This document shows positions 33,370 through 42,279 of a DNA stretch of 64,000 nt, piece after piece. This DNA is from Streptomyces liliifuscus (GTDB lineage Bacteria; Actinomycetota; Actinomycetes; Streptomycetales; Streptomycetaceae). Numbering within the stretch: the stretch's first letter is position 1; each line of letters starts with the position of its first letter. A program made the translations under genes and the position numbers. The stretch is taken from NCBI RefSeq assembly GCF_016598615.1, contig NZ_CP066831.1, forward strand, positions 2,666,001-2,730,000, read 5' to 3'. The notes beneath the pieces were generated by a model that worked only from the letters and a program-made list of their open reading frames with translations, was not told the origin of the DNA and made no database searches.

Positions 33370-35598
33370 TTACGCCTCCCAAACCGCCGCGGCTGTCCGG
33401 TCGTCGGCGTACCCCTTGACCCGTACCAGGGTGTCCGCGAGGAACGCCGCGAGGCCGGGCGGATCGCCGTCCGACCAGCGGGAGGTGAGGTGTTCGGCCA
33501 GGCCGGGTTCGCCGCGCAGGGGTTCGGCGAGACCGCTGGTGCACAGCAGGAGGGTGTCGCCCGGGCGGGCGACGGAGGCCCGGAAGCGGAACGGGTCGCG
33601 GGGCGGCGGCTCGGGGGCCGGTTCGTACGGGCTCGGGGGTGTGGTGATGCCGAGGTCCATGGTGAGCCGGTCGCCGTCGGGGGTCTCGTGCGGCAGCGAT
33701 CCGAAGCCGACGACGGCCTCGCCTGTGGTGTCGGCGACGTGCGGCTCGATGTCCTGCCACTCGCCGTCGCGCAGCCGGAAGAGGCCGCCCGCTCCGACGC
33801 CGAAGAAGACACGCGTGCGGCACTCGGGGTCCCCGGGGAGGAGGAGGCAGCGCAGGCTCGCGGTGTACTCCTCCGGTTCGATGCCCTGCTCGGCGGCGCT
33901 GGCCCGCAGTTTGCCGAGGCTGCGGTCGGTGAGCCGGTGCAGTCCCGACTTGAGGTCGCCCCGCCGGGCGGCCCGGATGTCCTCGGCCAGGCGCGCGTGG
34001 CTGCGGCCGACGGCCCGCCCGATCCACTGGCACGCCTCGGCGGCGGCCCGGTGCGCGCCGGGGGTGGCGCGGGCCCCGGTCGCCATCGCGACGAGCACGA
34101 GGGCGCCGTCCCCGACGCCGAAGCGGGCGGTGAGCAGGGAGTCCCTGCGCGGCTCGCCCCGATAGCGCGCCGAGTCCCCCCGCACGGACACGGCCCGCAA
34201 CGTGGACGTCCCGTACGCCGCCCCGTCCAGCACGGTGTCCGCCACGAGATCATCGAGCTCGTCCACGTCTGCGGGCGGCAGCGCGGTCGGCTCGGCATCG
34301 TAGGTGGGCGGCCCCGAGCCCACGTAGTCGACGGGGGCGGGAAGGTTGGGGGCCTGTACAGCCGCTTGTACGGGTTCCTGTACGGGGCCCTGGTCGGAGG
34401 GGGCACCCGACGGGGCGTCGACGAGGGTGGCGGGCGGAACATACGGGGAGGCGCCGGCGGGCGGCGGCGACGCATCGGCACCGGTGGGAGTCCGCGACGC
34501 GGGCGTCCCGACCCCGGGCGCCTCCGTGGACGCACCACTGCGGGGCACCACGGCGCGGAACCCCGGTGGCTGGGGCCCTGGTGGCTGGGCGTCCGGCGGC
34601 TGAGGGCCCAGCGGCCGGAACTCGGGGGGCTGGGAGCTCGACGGCTCGAACTCGGGCGGCTGAGGGCCCAGCGGTCGGAACTCGGGGGGCTGGGAGCTCA
34701 ATGGCTGCGGATCAGGTGACTGAGGGGACAGTGGCGTGAACACGGGCGGCTGGGAGTCCGGTGGGAAAGAGGCCGGGCCCGGTGGTTCGGCGGGTGGGGC
34801 CTCCCAGGGCGCCCGCTGCCGCTGAAGTCCGCTGCGCCGCAGCGGGTCACTCTCCGGCCCGCCGGACGGGAGTGCCTCTCCGCCGGCCGCCGGTTCACCA
34901 CCGGGCGCGGGCCCGCGCGGGGCCTCTGCCCACGGACCGCGCGCCGCGCTTCCGGCCGCAGGCCCGTCGGCGCCAGCCGGTCCATCGGCCCCAGGCCCGC
35001 CTCCTGCGGGCCTGTTGGGCGAGGGGCCGCCACGCGCAGGCCCACCGGGAACGGGGCCGCCGCCTGCGGGCCCATGGGGCGAGGGGCCACCGTGCGCAGG
35101 ACCGCCGGCCGCGGGCCCGCCTCGTGCAGGGTCGTTGCCCGCAAGACCGCCCGGCACGGGTCCGCCCGTCGCGGGCCCGACCGTCCCGGAGCCGTCAGGT
35201 TCAGGTCCGCCAGGACGTGGGCCGTCGGGGCGCTCCGGTGGTTGGCGGTCGGGGAGGCCCCAGCCGGCGACCGGCCAACCGGTGCCGAAGGTGGTGGCCG
35301 CGGGGCCGTCGGGGGTGGGCCCCTCGTCGGCGGGGGACGGCTCGGCCGGGTTCGAGCCCGCTCCGAGGCGGCGGCGTTCGGTCGGTGTTCGGGTGCGGGG
35401 CGGTGGGATTGCGGGGCCCGCGACGGGCGTGGGCGGGGGCGCGGCCTCCGGGGCGCCCAGAGTGTCCGACGCCGAGGCGAAACGGTCGTCGAGGGAGTCG
35501 GCCGCGGCCGCGGGCCCCGTATCCCCCGTGGAGTCGTCGTACAGCTGCCCCCACCAGTCGTCCTCTTGACCCGTGGGCTTCTCCCCCTGCTGGCTCAT
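33370..35598 (-). CDS. PP2C-like phosphatase-fold protein with very long Pro/Gly-rich N-terminus
   Basis: A 742-residue protein. About residues 1-480 are Pro/Gly/Ala-rich and probably disordered, with internal 20-residue repeats. The C-terminal ~250 residues (VRGDSARYRGEPRRDSLLTA, VLVAMATGARATPGAHRAAA, LLLCTSGLAEPLRGEPGLAE, GYADDRTAAAVWEA) follow the plan of PPM/PP2C phosphatases, although several canonical metal-binding aspartates are not obvious. Activity is therefore uncertain. The start MSQQGEKPTG at ATG 35598 fits the family's acidic start (EDDWWGQLYDDST). It may counter the Ser/Thr kinases of the cell. Confidence 0.85.
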   Translation of the reverse strand: MSQQGEKPTGQEDDWWGQLYDDSTGDTGPAAAADSLDDRFASASDTLGAPEAAPPPTPVAGPAIPPPRTRTPTERRRLGAGSNPAEPSPADEGPTPDGPAATTFGTGWPVAGWGLPDRQPPERPDGPRPGGPEPDGSGTVGPATGGPVPGGLAGNDPARGGPAAGGPAHGGPSPHGPAGGGPVPGGPARGGPSPNRPAGGGPGADGPAGADGPAAGSAARGPWAEAPRGPAPGGEPAAGGEALPSGGPESDPLRRSGLQRQRAPWEAPPAEPPGPASFPPDSQPPVFTPLSPQSPDPQPLSSQPPEFRPLGPQPPEFEPSSSQPPEFRPLGPQPPDAQPPGPQPPGFRAVVPRSGASTEAPGVGTPASRTPTGADASPPPAGASPYVPPATLVDAPSGAPSDQGPVQEPVQAAVQAPNLPAPVDYVGSGPPTYDAEPTALPPADVDELDDLVADTVLDGAAYGTSTLRAVSVRGDSARYRGEPRRDSLLTARFGVGDGALVLVAMATGARATPGAHRAAAEACQWIGRAVGRSHARLAEDIRAARRGDLKSGLHRLTDRSLGKLRASAAEQGIEPEEYTASLRCLLLPGDPECRTRVFFGVGAGGLFRLRDGEWQDIEPHVADTTGEAVVGFGSLPHETPDGDRLTMDLGITTPPSPYEPAPEPPPRDPFRFRASVARPGDTLLLCTSGLAEPLRGEPGLAEHLTSRWSDGDPPGLAAFLADTLVRVKGYADDRTAAAVWEA
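34601..35100 (-). repeat. 60-bp period repeats in the PP2C-like gene
   Basis: Two segments repeat with a 60-bp period (20 residues): one around 34601-34699 encoding PPEF plus RPLGPQ-type units, and one around 35001-35100 encoding GGP and ARGGPS-type units. Differences are mostly single bases, so the repeats are fairly recent or homogenised. Confidence 0.75.
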
Positions 35599-36074
35599 GC
35601 CCCTAATTGTCCACCGCGGAGGCCGGATGAAAACGGTGCATCCGGAAAAACCGGCCACGGGGTTGGGCGTCGAACGGCGATACGAACCGCCGGGCGATCC
35701 CACCCCCCACGGGAGAACCGCCCGGCGGCGCCGGTGTGACCGCGGGCCCCGGCGCACGCCGTACACCCGGGTCACGGTCTGAACGGCCGAGTTCCCCAGT
35801 TCTCCTGGGAGTCACCCGGTTCGGCCCCGAGTGTGACCCGCTTCCCTGAGGGACAGCTGTGCCCGGTGGTGACGGCCCGTCCGCCGCCCCGCACCCACCC
35901 ACCGCGTACTCGGCCCTCCCGGTCCGTGGCGGGTCCTCGCCACGGGCCGCGCTTCGTGCTGCGGTGGCGCCACCTTGGCAGAGAGACGGATGGTACGGGG
36001 ATGATGTGCCGAGGCGGTTTTACGCCGTGGCCGTTTTCCGCCACGGCCGGGTCTTCGGGGAGGGGCGTCGCCGT
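35599..36074. promoter_or_regulatory. Divergent region with inverted repeats
   Basis: This 476-bp gap lies between divergent genes, with no supported ORF. CCGCCGGGCG (35687-35696) and CGCCCGGCGG (35719-35728) are perfect inverted repeats. A second hairpin GCCGTGGC/GCCACGGC lies near 36028-36052, some 25-45 bases before the regulator's start codon, where it could affect translation. Confidence 0.5.
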
Positions 36075-37082
36075 ATGCCGGGAGCGACAGGTCTGACAGC
36101 GATAGGGCTGGACGAGACACACGAGTCGGCCTACCGGGCGCTGGTGTCCGTGGGCGCCGCGGACGTGCCCGATCTCGCGAGGCGGCTCACCCTCGGCGAG
36201 CACGACACCGAGCGCGCGCTGCGCCGGCTGGAACGGCACGGGCTGGCCGCCCAGTCGTCCGCCCGGCCGGGCCGTTGGGTCGCGGCGCCGCCCGGTGTCG
36301 CGATCGGCGCGCTGCTCACCCAGCGGCGCCACGAGCTGGACCAGGCGGAACTGGCGGCCGCGCTGCTCGCCGAGGAGTACCGCGCCCGGGCCGTCGAGCC
36401 CGCCGCGCACGACCTGGTCGAGGTGGTGACCGGCGCGGCCGCGGTCGCCCAGCGGTTCCTGCAGCTCCAGCTCGGCGCGAGCGAGGAGGTGTGCGCCCTG
36501 GTCACCGGGAACCCGGTCGTCGTCTCCGGCACCGACAACGACGCGGAGGAGCAGGCCGCCGACCGTGGCGTCCGCTACCGCGTGGTCGTCGAGAGGTCGG
36601 TGCTGCACCTGCCGAACGGCATCGCCGAGCTGTCCGCCGCGCTCGGCCGCGACGAGCAGGTACGGGTCGTGGACAGGGTGCCGACCAAGCTCGTGATCGC
36701 CGACCGCGCCCTCGCCATGGTGCCGCTGACCTCGCGGACCCTGGAGCCCGCGGCCCTCGTGGTCCACGCGAGCGGGCTGCTGGAATCGCTGTCGGGCCTG
36801 TTCGAGGCGGTGTGGCGGGACGCGCTGCCGCTGCGTCTTGGCGCGCCCGACGCGGTCACGGAGGAGGAGCGGGACGGCCCGGACGGCACCGACCTGGAGA
36901 TCCTCTCCCTGCTGCTGGCCGGGCTGACCGACGCGAGCGTCGCCAAACAGCTCGATCTCGGCCTGCGGACCGTACAGCGTCGCGTGAAGCGGCTGATGGA
37001 GCTGACGGGCGTGACGACCCGGCTCCAGCTGGGCTGGCACACGTACGAGAAGGGCTGGGTGGCCCGGGAGCGACAGGACTGA
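36075..37082 (+). CDS. TrmB/LuxR-type helix-turn-helix regulator
   Basis: A 335-residue regulator. The N-terminal winged helix resembles TrmB (DETHESAYRALVSVGAADVP, then RRLTLGEHDTERALRRLERH). A middle ligand or phosphoryl-like region follows, and the C-terminal LuxR-type HTH reads LEILSLLLAGLTDASVAKQL and LGLRTVQRRVKRLMELTGVT. This two-ended arrangement is common in streptomycetes; the effector is unknown. ATG 36075 is preferred to an in-frame start 216 bp upstream, because the family sequence starts here and GGGGAGGGG precedes it by about ten bases. Confidence 0.88.
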   Translation: MPGATGLTAIGLDETHESAYRALVSVGAADVPDLARRLTLGEHDTERALRRLERHGLAAQSSARPGRWVAAPPGVAIGALLTQRRHELDQAELAAALLAEEYRARAVEPAAHDLVEVVTGAAAVAQRFLQLQLGASEEVCALVTGNPVVVSGTDNDAEEQAADRGVRYRVVVERSVLHLPNGIAELSAALGRDEQVRVVDRVPTKLVIADRALAMVPLTSRTLEPAALVVHASGLLESLSGLFEAVWRDALPLRLGAPDAVTEEERDGPDGTDLEILSLLLAGLTDASVAKQLDLGLRTVQRRVKRLMELTGVTTRLQLGWHTYEKGWVARERQD

Positions 37083-37118
37083 CCTGCGATTTCGCCCGCT
37101 CTCCCGCACTCTGGACAG

Positions 37119-37604
37119 ATGGGAGCGTGGGAACTCCTGCTGGTCGGTGTGGTGCTGCTGCTCGGCCTGAGCGGAGTGCTGGTACCCGGCGCGCCGGGGT
37201 CGTGGCTGGTGTGGGCCGCGGTCCTGTGGTGGGCGTTCGAGGATCCGCAGGGGATCTCATGGGCCGTACTCGTGGGCGCCACGGCCGTCCTGTTCGTCGC
37301 CCAGGTGATCCGCTGGCAGCTGCCGCCGCGCCGGCTGCGCGCGAGCGGCGCCACCCCGCGCATGGCGGCGTACGCGGGCGTGGGGGCCCTGCTGGGCTTC
37401 TTCCTGCTGCCCGTGCTGGGCGCGATACCCGGCTATCTCGGCGGCGCCTATCTCGCCGAGCGGCTGCGGCTCGGCGGACACGGGGAGGCGAAGGCGTCGG
37501 TCCGCTCGGTGATGCGGGCGGGCGGGACGAGCGTGCTGGTGGAGCTGTTCGCCTGCCTGCTGATCACGGGGGCATGGCTGGGGGCTGTGATCTGGGGTCC
37601 GTGA
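37119..37604 (+). CDS. DUF456 membrane protein
   Basis: A 161-residue membrane protein with four or five helices. LLLGLSGVLVPGAPGSWLVW and GAIPGYLGGAYLAERLRLGG match the DUF456 family plan, in which two Gly-rich hairpins flank the membrane segments. The function is not established. It begins 36 bp after the regulator gene on the same strand and may be co-transcribed with it. The GH95-like gene downstream has its own promoter. Confidence 0.88.
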   Translation: MGAWELLLVGVVLLLGLSGVLVPGAPGSWLVWAAVLWWAFEDPQGISWAVLVGATAVLFVAQVIRWQLPPRRLRASGATPRMAAYAGVGALLGFFLLPVLGAIPGYLGGAYLAERLRLGGHGEAKASVRSVMRAGGTSVLVELFACLLITGAWLGAVIWGP

Positions 37605-37646
37605 TCCCGCTCCGCACACTCCACACATCGGATCTCTCCCTTTATA

Positions 37647-37675
37647 TTGACGGCTTCCTGCACCTTCTCTACGTT
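37647..37675 (+). promoter_or_regulatory. Promoter of the GH95-like gene
   Basis: TTGACG (37647-37652) and TACGTT (37670-37675) are separated by exactly 17 bases, matching the housekeeping sigma consensus well. The gene's AGGAGG site precedes its ATG at 37742, giving a leader of about 60 bases. Confidence 0.75.
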
Positions 37676-37741
37676 GCGTCTCGGGATAGCTCCGATGAAT
37701 CTCCGGAGTGCACGCAGTAGAACGAGCCGCCAGGAGGCGCG

Positions 37742-40084
37742 ATGCCCAGCCCGTCCAGACGAACCGTGCTCGCCACCGGATCCGCCCTGGGCGGGACACT
37801 TCTCGCCACCGGCCTCCCGGCACAGGCGAGCGCGGCCGCCCATGGAAGCGCCCCCGAAGCCCTGTACGCCCCCTCCACGTCCTCCGACCCCTGGCGTGCC
37901 GTCCTCGACGACGCCGACCTGGTCTGGGAGAAGATGCCGAAGACCTGGTACGAGGGCCCGTACCTGGGCAACGGCTTCCTCGGCTCCGGGATCTACGCCG
38001 AACCGGGCCGGGAGACCGAGGCAGTCCGCTTCAACATCCAGCACTCCGAAGTGCAGGACCACCGCCCGCAGTTCGGCTCCCTCTTCGGTCTCGCGCGGCT
38101 GCCGATCGGCCACTTCACCCTGGAGCCGGTGGGCGCGATCACCGGCCTGGACTGGCGACTCGGGCTGCGCGACGCCGAGTTGACCGGCACGCTCACCACG
38201 GACCGCGGCACCCTCACCATCCGCGGCCTGATCCACACCACCCGCTCGGTACTCGCCGTCGAGGTGACCCCGAGCAAGGGCGAGCGCGACTTCCGGTGGG
38301 TGTTCCACCCGGCGGACGCCATCAGCCCCCGTGCCGCGTTCAAGCCGATCCCGCCGGGATACGCGGGCAACCCGCCCGCCGAGATCGACGAGCACGACGG
38401 CGTGTCCGCTGCCGTTCAACCGCTCCTCTCCGGCGGCCAGCACGTCACAGCGTGGCGGGAGCGGACACGAGGCTCCCGCCGGACGCTCTACGTCAACGTC
38501 GCGCACTCCTACCCGAAGTCGACGGCACTGCGGCAGGCCCTGACCACCGTCCGCACGACCGCACTCCTGCCGTACGACGCACTGGCGTTGACGCATCGCG
38601 CCTGGTGGCACGCCTTCTACCGCAAGAGCTTCCTCTCCCTCCCGGACGCGCGCATCCAGCGCTTCTACTGGATCCAGCTCTACAAGACGGCGTCCGCGGC
38701 CCGTCGTGACGCCCCCGCGATGGCCACCAGCGGCCCCTGGCTGGAGCCCACACCCTGGCCCGCGACCTGGTGGAACCTGAACGTGCAGCTGGAGTACTGG
38801 CTGATCCACGGCTCCAACCACCTCGAACTCGACGCCGTGACAAGGTCGTTGAGCGAGTTCCGCGACCACCTCAAGGCCGAGATGGCGCCCGCCTACCGCG
38901 GCGACTCACTGGGCATTCCGCGCACCACCGATGCCTCGCTGGTCAACGGCGGCGCGACGGACCCCGTACTCGGCTACGGCGTCGGCATCCCCGGCCAGGA
39001 CCCGCCGACCCCCGAGGTCGGCAACCTCACCTGGGCCCTGCACAACGTCTGGCTCAGCTACCGCCACACCATGGACAAGTCGATCCTCCGGGACGTCCTG
39101 TTCCCGCTCCTGCGCAAGGCGATCAACTACTACCTGCACTTCCTGGAGCCGGGCGCGGACGGCAAGTTGCACCTCCCGGCGACCTTCTCACCCGAGTACG
39201 GCGGCAACTCGCGGGACTGCAACTACGACCTGATGCTGCTGACCTGGGGCTGCCGCACCCTCCTCGAATCCGCCGAACTCCTCGGCATCAACGACAAGTT
39301 GGCGCCCCGCTGGCGCGAGGTCCTGGCCAAACGGGCCGCCTACCCCACCGACGCGAACGGCTTCATGATCGGGGCGGACATCCCCTTCGCGAAGTCACAC
39401 CGCCACTACTCCCACCTCCTGGCCGTCTACCCGCTGTACGAGCTGACGGGCGACACCCAGGACGAAAAGGCCCTGATCGAGAAGTCGTTGGCGCACTGGG
39501 TCGGCTTCGAGGGCGCCCTCCAGGGCTACACGTTCACGGGCGCGGCCTCGATGTCGGCGCTGCTCGGAAAGGGCGAGGACGCGCTCAGCTACCTGGGTCA
39601 GCTGATGAACCGCTTCATCCAGCCCAACACGATGTACAAGGAGTCGGGCCCGGTCATCGAGACCCCGCTCTCCGCCGCCCAGTCGGTCCACGACATGATC
39701 TGCCAGTCCTGGGGCGACGTCATCCGCGTCTTCCCCGCCCTGCCCGCCGCCTGGGCCGACCTGACGGTTCACGACTTCCGAACCCAGGGGGCCTTCCTGC
39801 TCAGCGCGGTACGGAAGGGCGGGCAGACCCGCTGGGTACGCCTCGTCAGCGAGGCGGGCGCCCCCTGCGTCGTACGGCATGGGATCGCGGGCGCGATCGA
39901 CGTACGGGACGGACACGGGCGGCCCCTGCGGTACAAGGACGCGGGCGACGGGGCGATCCAAGTCACCCTGCGCAAGGGCGAGTCGGCGCTCATCACCGCC
40001 AAGGGCGACCGGCCGGACCTGCGCATCGCCCCGGTCGAGCCGAACGAGGAGGCCCCGCGCTGGGGTCTGCCCGCCACGCCGTGA
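37742..40084 (+). CDS. Secreted GH95-like glycoside hydrolase (alpha-fucosidase/galactosidase family)
   Basis: A 780-residue exported enzyme with a Tat signal (SRRTVLATGSALGG). The catalytic part resembles the (alpha/alpha)6 barrel of GH95: WNLNVQLEYWLIHGSNHLEL, TFSPEYGGNSRDCNYDLMLL, HRHYSHLLAVYPLYELTGDT and a tail domain with VFPALPAAWADLTVHDFRTQ. GH95 enzymes remove alpha-L-fucose or alpha-galactose from plant glycans by inversion. AGGAGG lies five bases before ATG 37742. It converges with the SGNH gene with a seven-base gap. Confidence 0.88.
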   Translation: MPSPSRRTVLATGSALGGTLLATGLPAQASAAAHGSAPEALYAPSTSSDPWRAVLDDADLVWEKMPKTWYEGPYLGNGFLGSGIYAEPGRETEAVRFNIQHSEVQDHRPQFGSLFGLARLPIGHFTLEPVGAITGLDWRLGLRDAELTGTLTTDRGTLTIRGLIHTTRSVLAVEVTPSKGERDFRWVFHPADAISPRAAFKPIPPGYAGNPPAEIDEHDGVSAAVQPLLSGGQHVTAWRERTRGSRRTLYVNVAHSYPKSTALRQALTTVRTTALLPYDALALTHRAWWHAFYRKSFLSLPDARIQRFYWIQLYKTASAARRDAPAMATSGPWLEPTPWPATWWNLNVQLEYWLIHGSNHLELDAVTRSLSEFRDHLKAEMAPAYRGDSLGIPRTTDASLVNGGATDPVLGYGVGIPGQDPPTPEVGNLTWALHNVWLSYRHTMDKSILRDVLFPLLRKAINYYLHFLEPGADGKLHLPATFSPEYGGNSRDCNYDLMLLTWGCRTLLESAELLGINDKLAPRWREVLAKRAAYPTDANGFMIGADIPFAKSHRHYSHLLAVYPLYELTGDTQDEKALIEKSLAHWVGFEGALQGYTFTGAASMSALLGKGEDALSYLGQLMNRFIQPNTMYKESGPVIETPLSAAQSVHDMICQSWGDVIRVFPALPAAWADLTVHDFRTQGAFLLSAVRKGGQTRWVRLVSEAGAPCVVRHGIAGAIDVRDGHGRPLRYKDAGDGAIQVTLRKGESALITAKGDRPDLRIAPVEPNEEAPRWGLPATP

Positions 40085-40091
40085 CCTGTCC

Positions 40092-41315
40092 TTACCCCTC
40101 CAGCACCCTCAGGTCGATGCTGTCGGCGAGGGCCCGCATGCCCGCGTCGTTGAAGTGGAGGTGGTCGCCGGGATCGTAGGCGGCCAGCATGCGGTTCGGC
40201 CGGGACGGGTCGCGGACGACGGCGTCGAAGTCCGCGACCGCGTCGAACAGCCCACCGCTACGGATGAGCCGGTTGACCTCCTGCCGTACGCGCTCACGCC
40301 TGTCCGTGTATCCGCCGTAGCCGCCGAACGGGGTGAGCGTGGCGCCCACGACCCGGATGCCGCGGGCGTGGGCGCGCCGCACGATCTCGCGGTACGCGGC
40401 ACCGAGGGCGGCCGGGTCGGTCTGGTTCGGCGCGCTCTTGATGTCGTTGATGCCCTCCATCACGATCAGCGTGCGCACGCCGGTGCGGGAGAGGACGTCG
40501 GCGTCGAGCCGGGCCAGGGCGCTGGGCCCGCGGCCTTCAAGCAGCAGCCGGTTCCCGGCCACTCCCGCGTTCAGGACGCCCTGCTGCCGGCGCGCGGGCA
40601 GAGCGCGCAGCCGCTCGGCGAGCCGGTCGGGCCAGCGGCGGTTGGCACTCGGCGTCGAACCTGAGCCGTCGGTGAGGGAGTCCCCGAGCGCGACCACGCT
40701 CCTCGTGGCCTCCGCCCGCCGTACGTCGACCCCGGTCACGTAGTACCAGGAGCGCGTGGTCGCCGTGAACGCCGTACCCCTCACATCGGCGACCCGATTG
40801 CCCTTCGGGGCGACGAAGTTGGTCTGCAGGGCGTCGCGGTGGTACGTGGCCGGGCCCGAGTCACCGGGCGTGTGGACGGTGACGAGGAGATTGGCGGCGG
40901 CCGGAACGCCGAGCGTCACGGAGTCGCTCACCACGTCCCTGCCCACCGGGACGGTCACCTTCTTCCGCCCGCCGAACGTGAGCGTGCGCATCGTGCCGGG
41001 GAGGGCGTCCGGGCTCTTGGGGGCGTTGCGCACCTGCCGGGCGAGGGTGGCTCCGCCGAGGGCCAGCGGCAGGGTGCCGAGACGGTTCGAGATCCGTACG
41101 CGGACTGCCGTGCCGCCGACGCTCGTGTGCACGACGTTGCGGATCGAGGCGCCGGGAAGGGCTGCCGCGGTACCGGAGGCGGAGCCTTCCCACGTGCCGG
41201 TCCAGTGCGCGGGGGCGGTCCGCGCGAGGGGCTCCCGGCCTCCGTGGGCGACCCCCGTACCCATCAGCGTGAGCGTCAGCGCTCCGGCCACGGCAACCAG
41301 CGTCTGTCTGACCAT
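40092..41315 (-). CDS. Secreted SGNH/GDSL-family hydrolase
   Basis: A 407-residue exported esterase or lipase-type enzyme. The signal peptide ends near residue 25. About 150 residues of beta-rich N-terminal domain precede the SGNH domain. Block I is VALGDSLTDG (Ser213), block III contains EGINDIKSAP (Asn), and block V is DPGDHLHFNDAG, with the Asp and His of the catalytic triad. The substrate may be an acetyl or acyl ester of carbohydrate, given the glycosidase next door. It is oriented toward that gene and ends seven bases from it. Confidence 0.92.
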   Translation of the reverse strand: MVRQTLVAVAGALTLTLMGTGVAHGGREPLARTAPAHWTGTWEGSASGTAAALPGASIRNVVHTSVGGTAVRVRISNRLGTLPLALGGATLARQVRNAPKSPDALPGTMRTLTFGGRKKVTVPVGRDVVSDSVTLGVPAAANLLVTVHTPGDSGPATYHRDALQTNFVAPKGNRVADVRGTAFTATTRSWYYVTGVDVRRAEATRSVVALGDSLTDGSGSTPSANRRWPDRLAERLRALPARRQQGVLNAGVAGNRLLLEGRGPSALARLDADVLSRTGVRTLIVMEGINDIKSAPNQTDPAALGAAYREIVRRAHARGIRVVGATLTPFGGYGGYTDRRERVRQEVNRLIRSGGLFDAVADFDAVVRDPSRPNRMLAAYDPGDHLHFNDAGMRALADSIDLRVLEG

Positions 41316-41416
41316 GCGTCACTGCCTTCCGCCGACGGAGCCCGGCCGGGTCGGGTCCCGGGACCTAGGGCCAGGATCCGATGCGGAGGACATGAAATCC
41401 GTGTTTGGCTGCAGCT

Positions 41417-41788
41417 ATGACCGCATTCAGTGAAGCCGAACGGGTGTACCTAAAGTCCCAGCGACTCGGCCGGCTGGCGACCGTGGACCAGCACGGGCAG
41501 CCGCAGGCGAACCCCGTGGGCTTCTATCCGCAGGACGACGGCACGATCCTGATCGGCGGATACTCCATGGGCACCACCAAGAAGTGGCGCAACCTCCAGA
41601 AGAACCCCAAGGTCGCCCTCGTCATCGACGACATCGTCAGCCTCCGCCCCTGGAAGGTGCGCGGCGTGGACATCCGGGGCGAGGCCGAACTCCTCACGGG
41701 GCCCCATGAGTTGGGCCCGCACTTCAGTGAGGAGCTGATCCGGATCCACCCGCGGCGGATCCACAGCTGGGGGTTGGAGGAGGAGTAG
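41417..41788 (+). CDS. F420-dependent PPOX-class oxidoreductase
   Basis: A 123-residue split-barrel flavin/deazaflavin protein. GRLATVDQHGQPQANPVGFY and KWRNLQKNPKVALVIDD with VRGVDIRGEAELL match the PPOX-class F420-dependent enzymes of actinomycetes, which reduce or oxidise quinones and related compounds. It is a single domain without other motifs. ATG 41417 is chosen; it is close to the expected transcript start, with no clear ribosome binding site. It converges with ogt with an eight-base gap. Confidence 0.88.
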   Translation: MTAFSEAERVYLKSQRLGRLATVDQHGQPQANPVGFYPQDDGTILIGGYSMGTTKKWRNLQKNPKVALVIDDIVSLRPWKVRGVDIRGEAELLTGPHELGPHFSEELIRIHPRRIHSWGLEEE

Positions 41789-41796
41789 GGCGGCCC

Positions 41797-42279
41797 TTAT
41801 CGGCCTTCCAGCTTCAGCAGTTGGAGCTTCCGCTCCAGGCCGCCCGCGTAGCCGGTGAGCGAGCCGTCGGCGCCGATCACCCGATGGCACGGCCGGACGA
41901 TCAGCAGCGGGTTGGCGCCGATCGCCCCGCCGACGGCCCGCACGGCGACACGCGACGCGCCGATCCGCGCGGCGATCTCCCCGTACGTGGTCGTCGCCCC
42001 GTAGGGGACGGAGTCGAGGGCGCCCCAGACCTTCTCCCGGAAATCGGTACCGCTCGGCCTCAACTCCAGCTGGAACTCCTTGAGTTCACCGGCGAAGTAG
42101 GCCGTGAGCTGCTCTCGGGCGTCCCCGAAGAGCTCGGGCGCGGGCCGCCAGTCCGGTTGGACGGTGCGGCCGCCCTTCTGCCCGGGGACCGAGAGGGAGG
42201 TCAGGGCTCCGGACTCGTCCGCGGTGAGCAGGAGTTGGCCGACAGGGCTGTCGAGCTCGGCGTAGTGGACGTTCGTCAT
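41797..42279 (-). CDS. ogt: O6-methylguanine-DNA methyltransferase
   Basis: A 160-residue suicide alkyltransferase that moves the methyl or alkyl group from O6-guanine to its own cysteine. The active site is PCHRVIG with Cys131, and the DNA-binding wing contains SRVAVRAVGGAIGANP, including the arginine finger. The length is typical for Ogt. ATG 42279 overlaps the Ada-AlkA stop by four bases, so the two repair proteins are coupled and probably adaptive. Confidence 0.95.
   Translation of the reverse strand: MTNVHYAELDSPVGQLLLTADESGALTSLSVPGQKGGRTVQPDWRPAPELFGDAREQLTAYFAGELKEFQLELRPSGTDFREKVWGALDSVPYGATTTYGEIAARIGASRVAVRAVGGAIGANPLLIVRPCHRVIGADGSLTGYAGGLERKLQLLKLEGR

Noticed and set aside
33019..34719. 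566-codon plus-strand frame across the pyruvate oxidase and PP2C region
   Set aside because: It spans two real minus-strand genes and has shadow composition.
35859..36074. N-terminal extension of the TrmB/LuxR-type regulator
   Set aside because: No domain sequence and poor codon pattern; ATG 36075 has a ribosome binding site.
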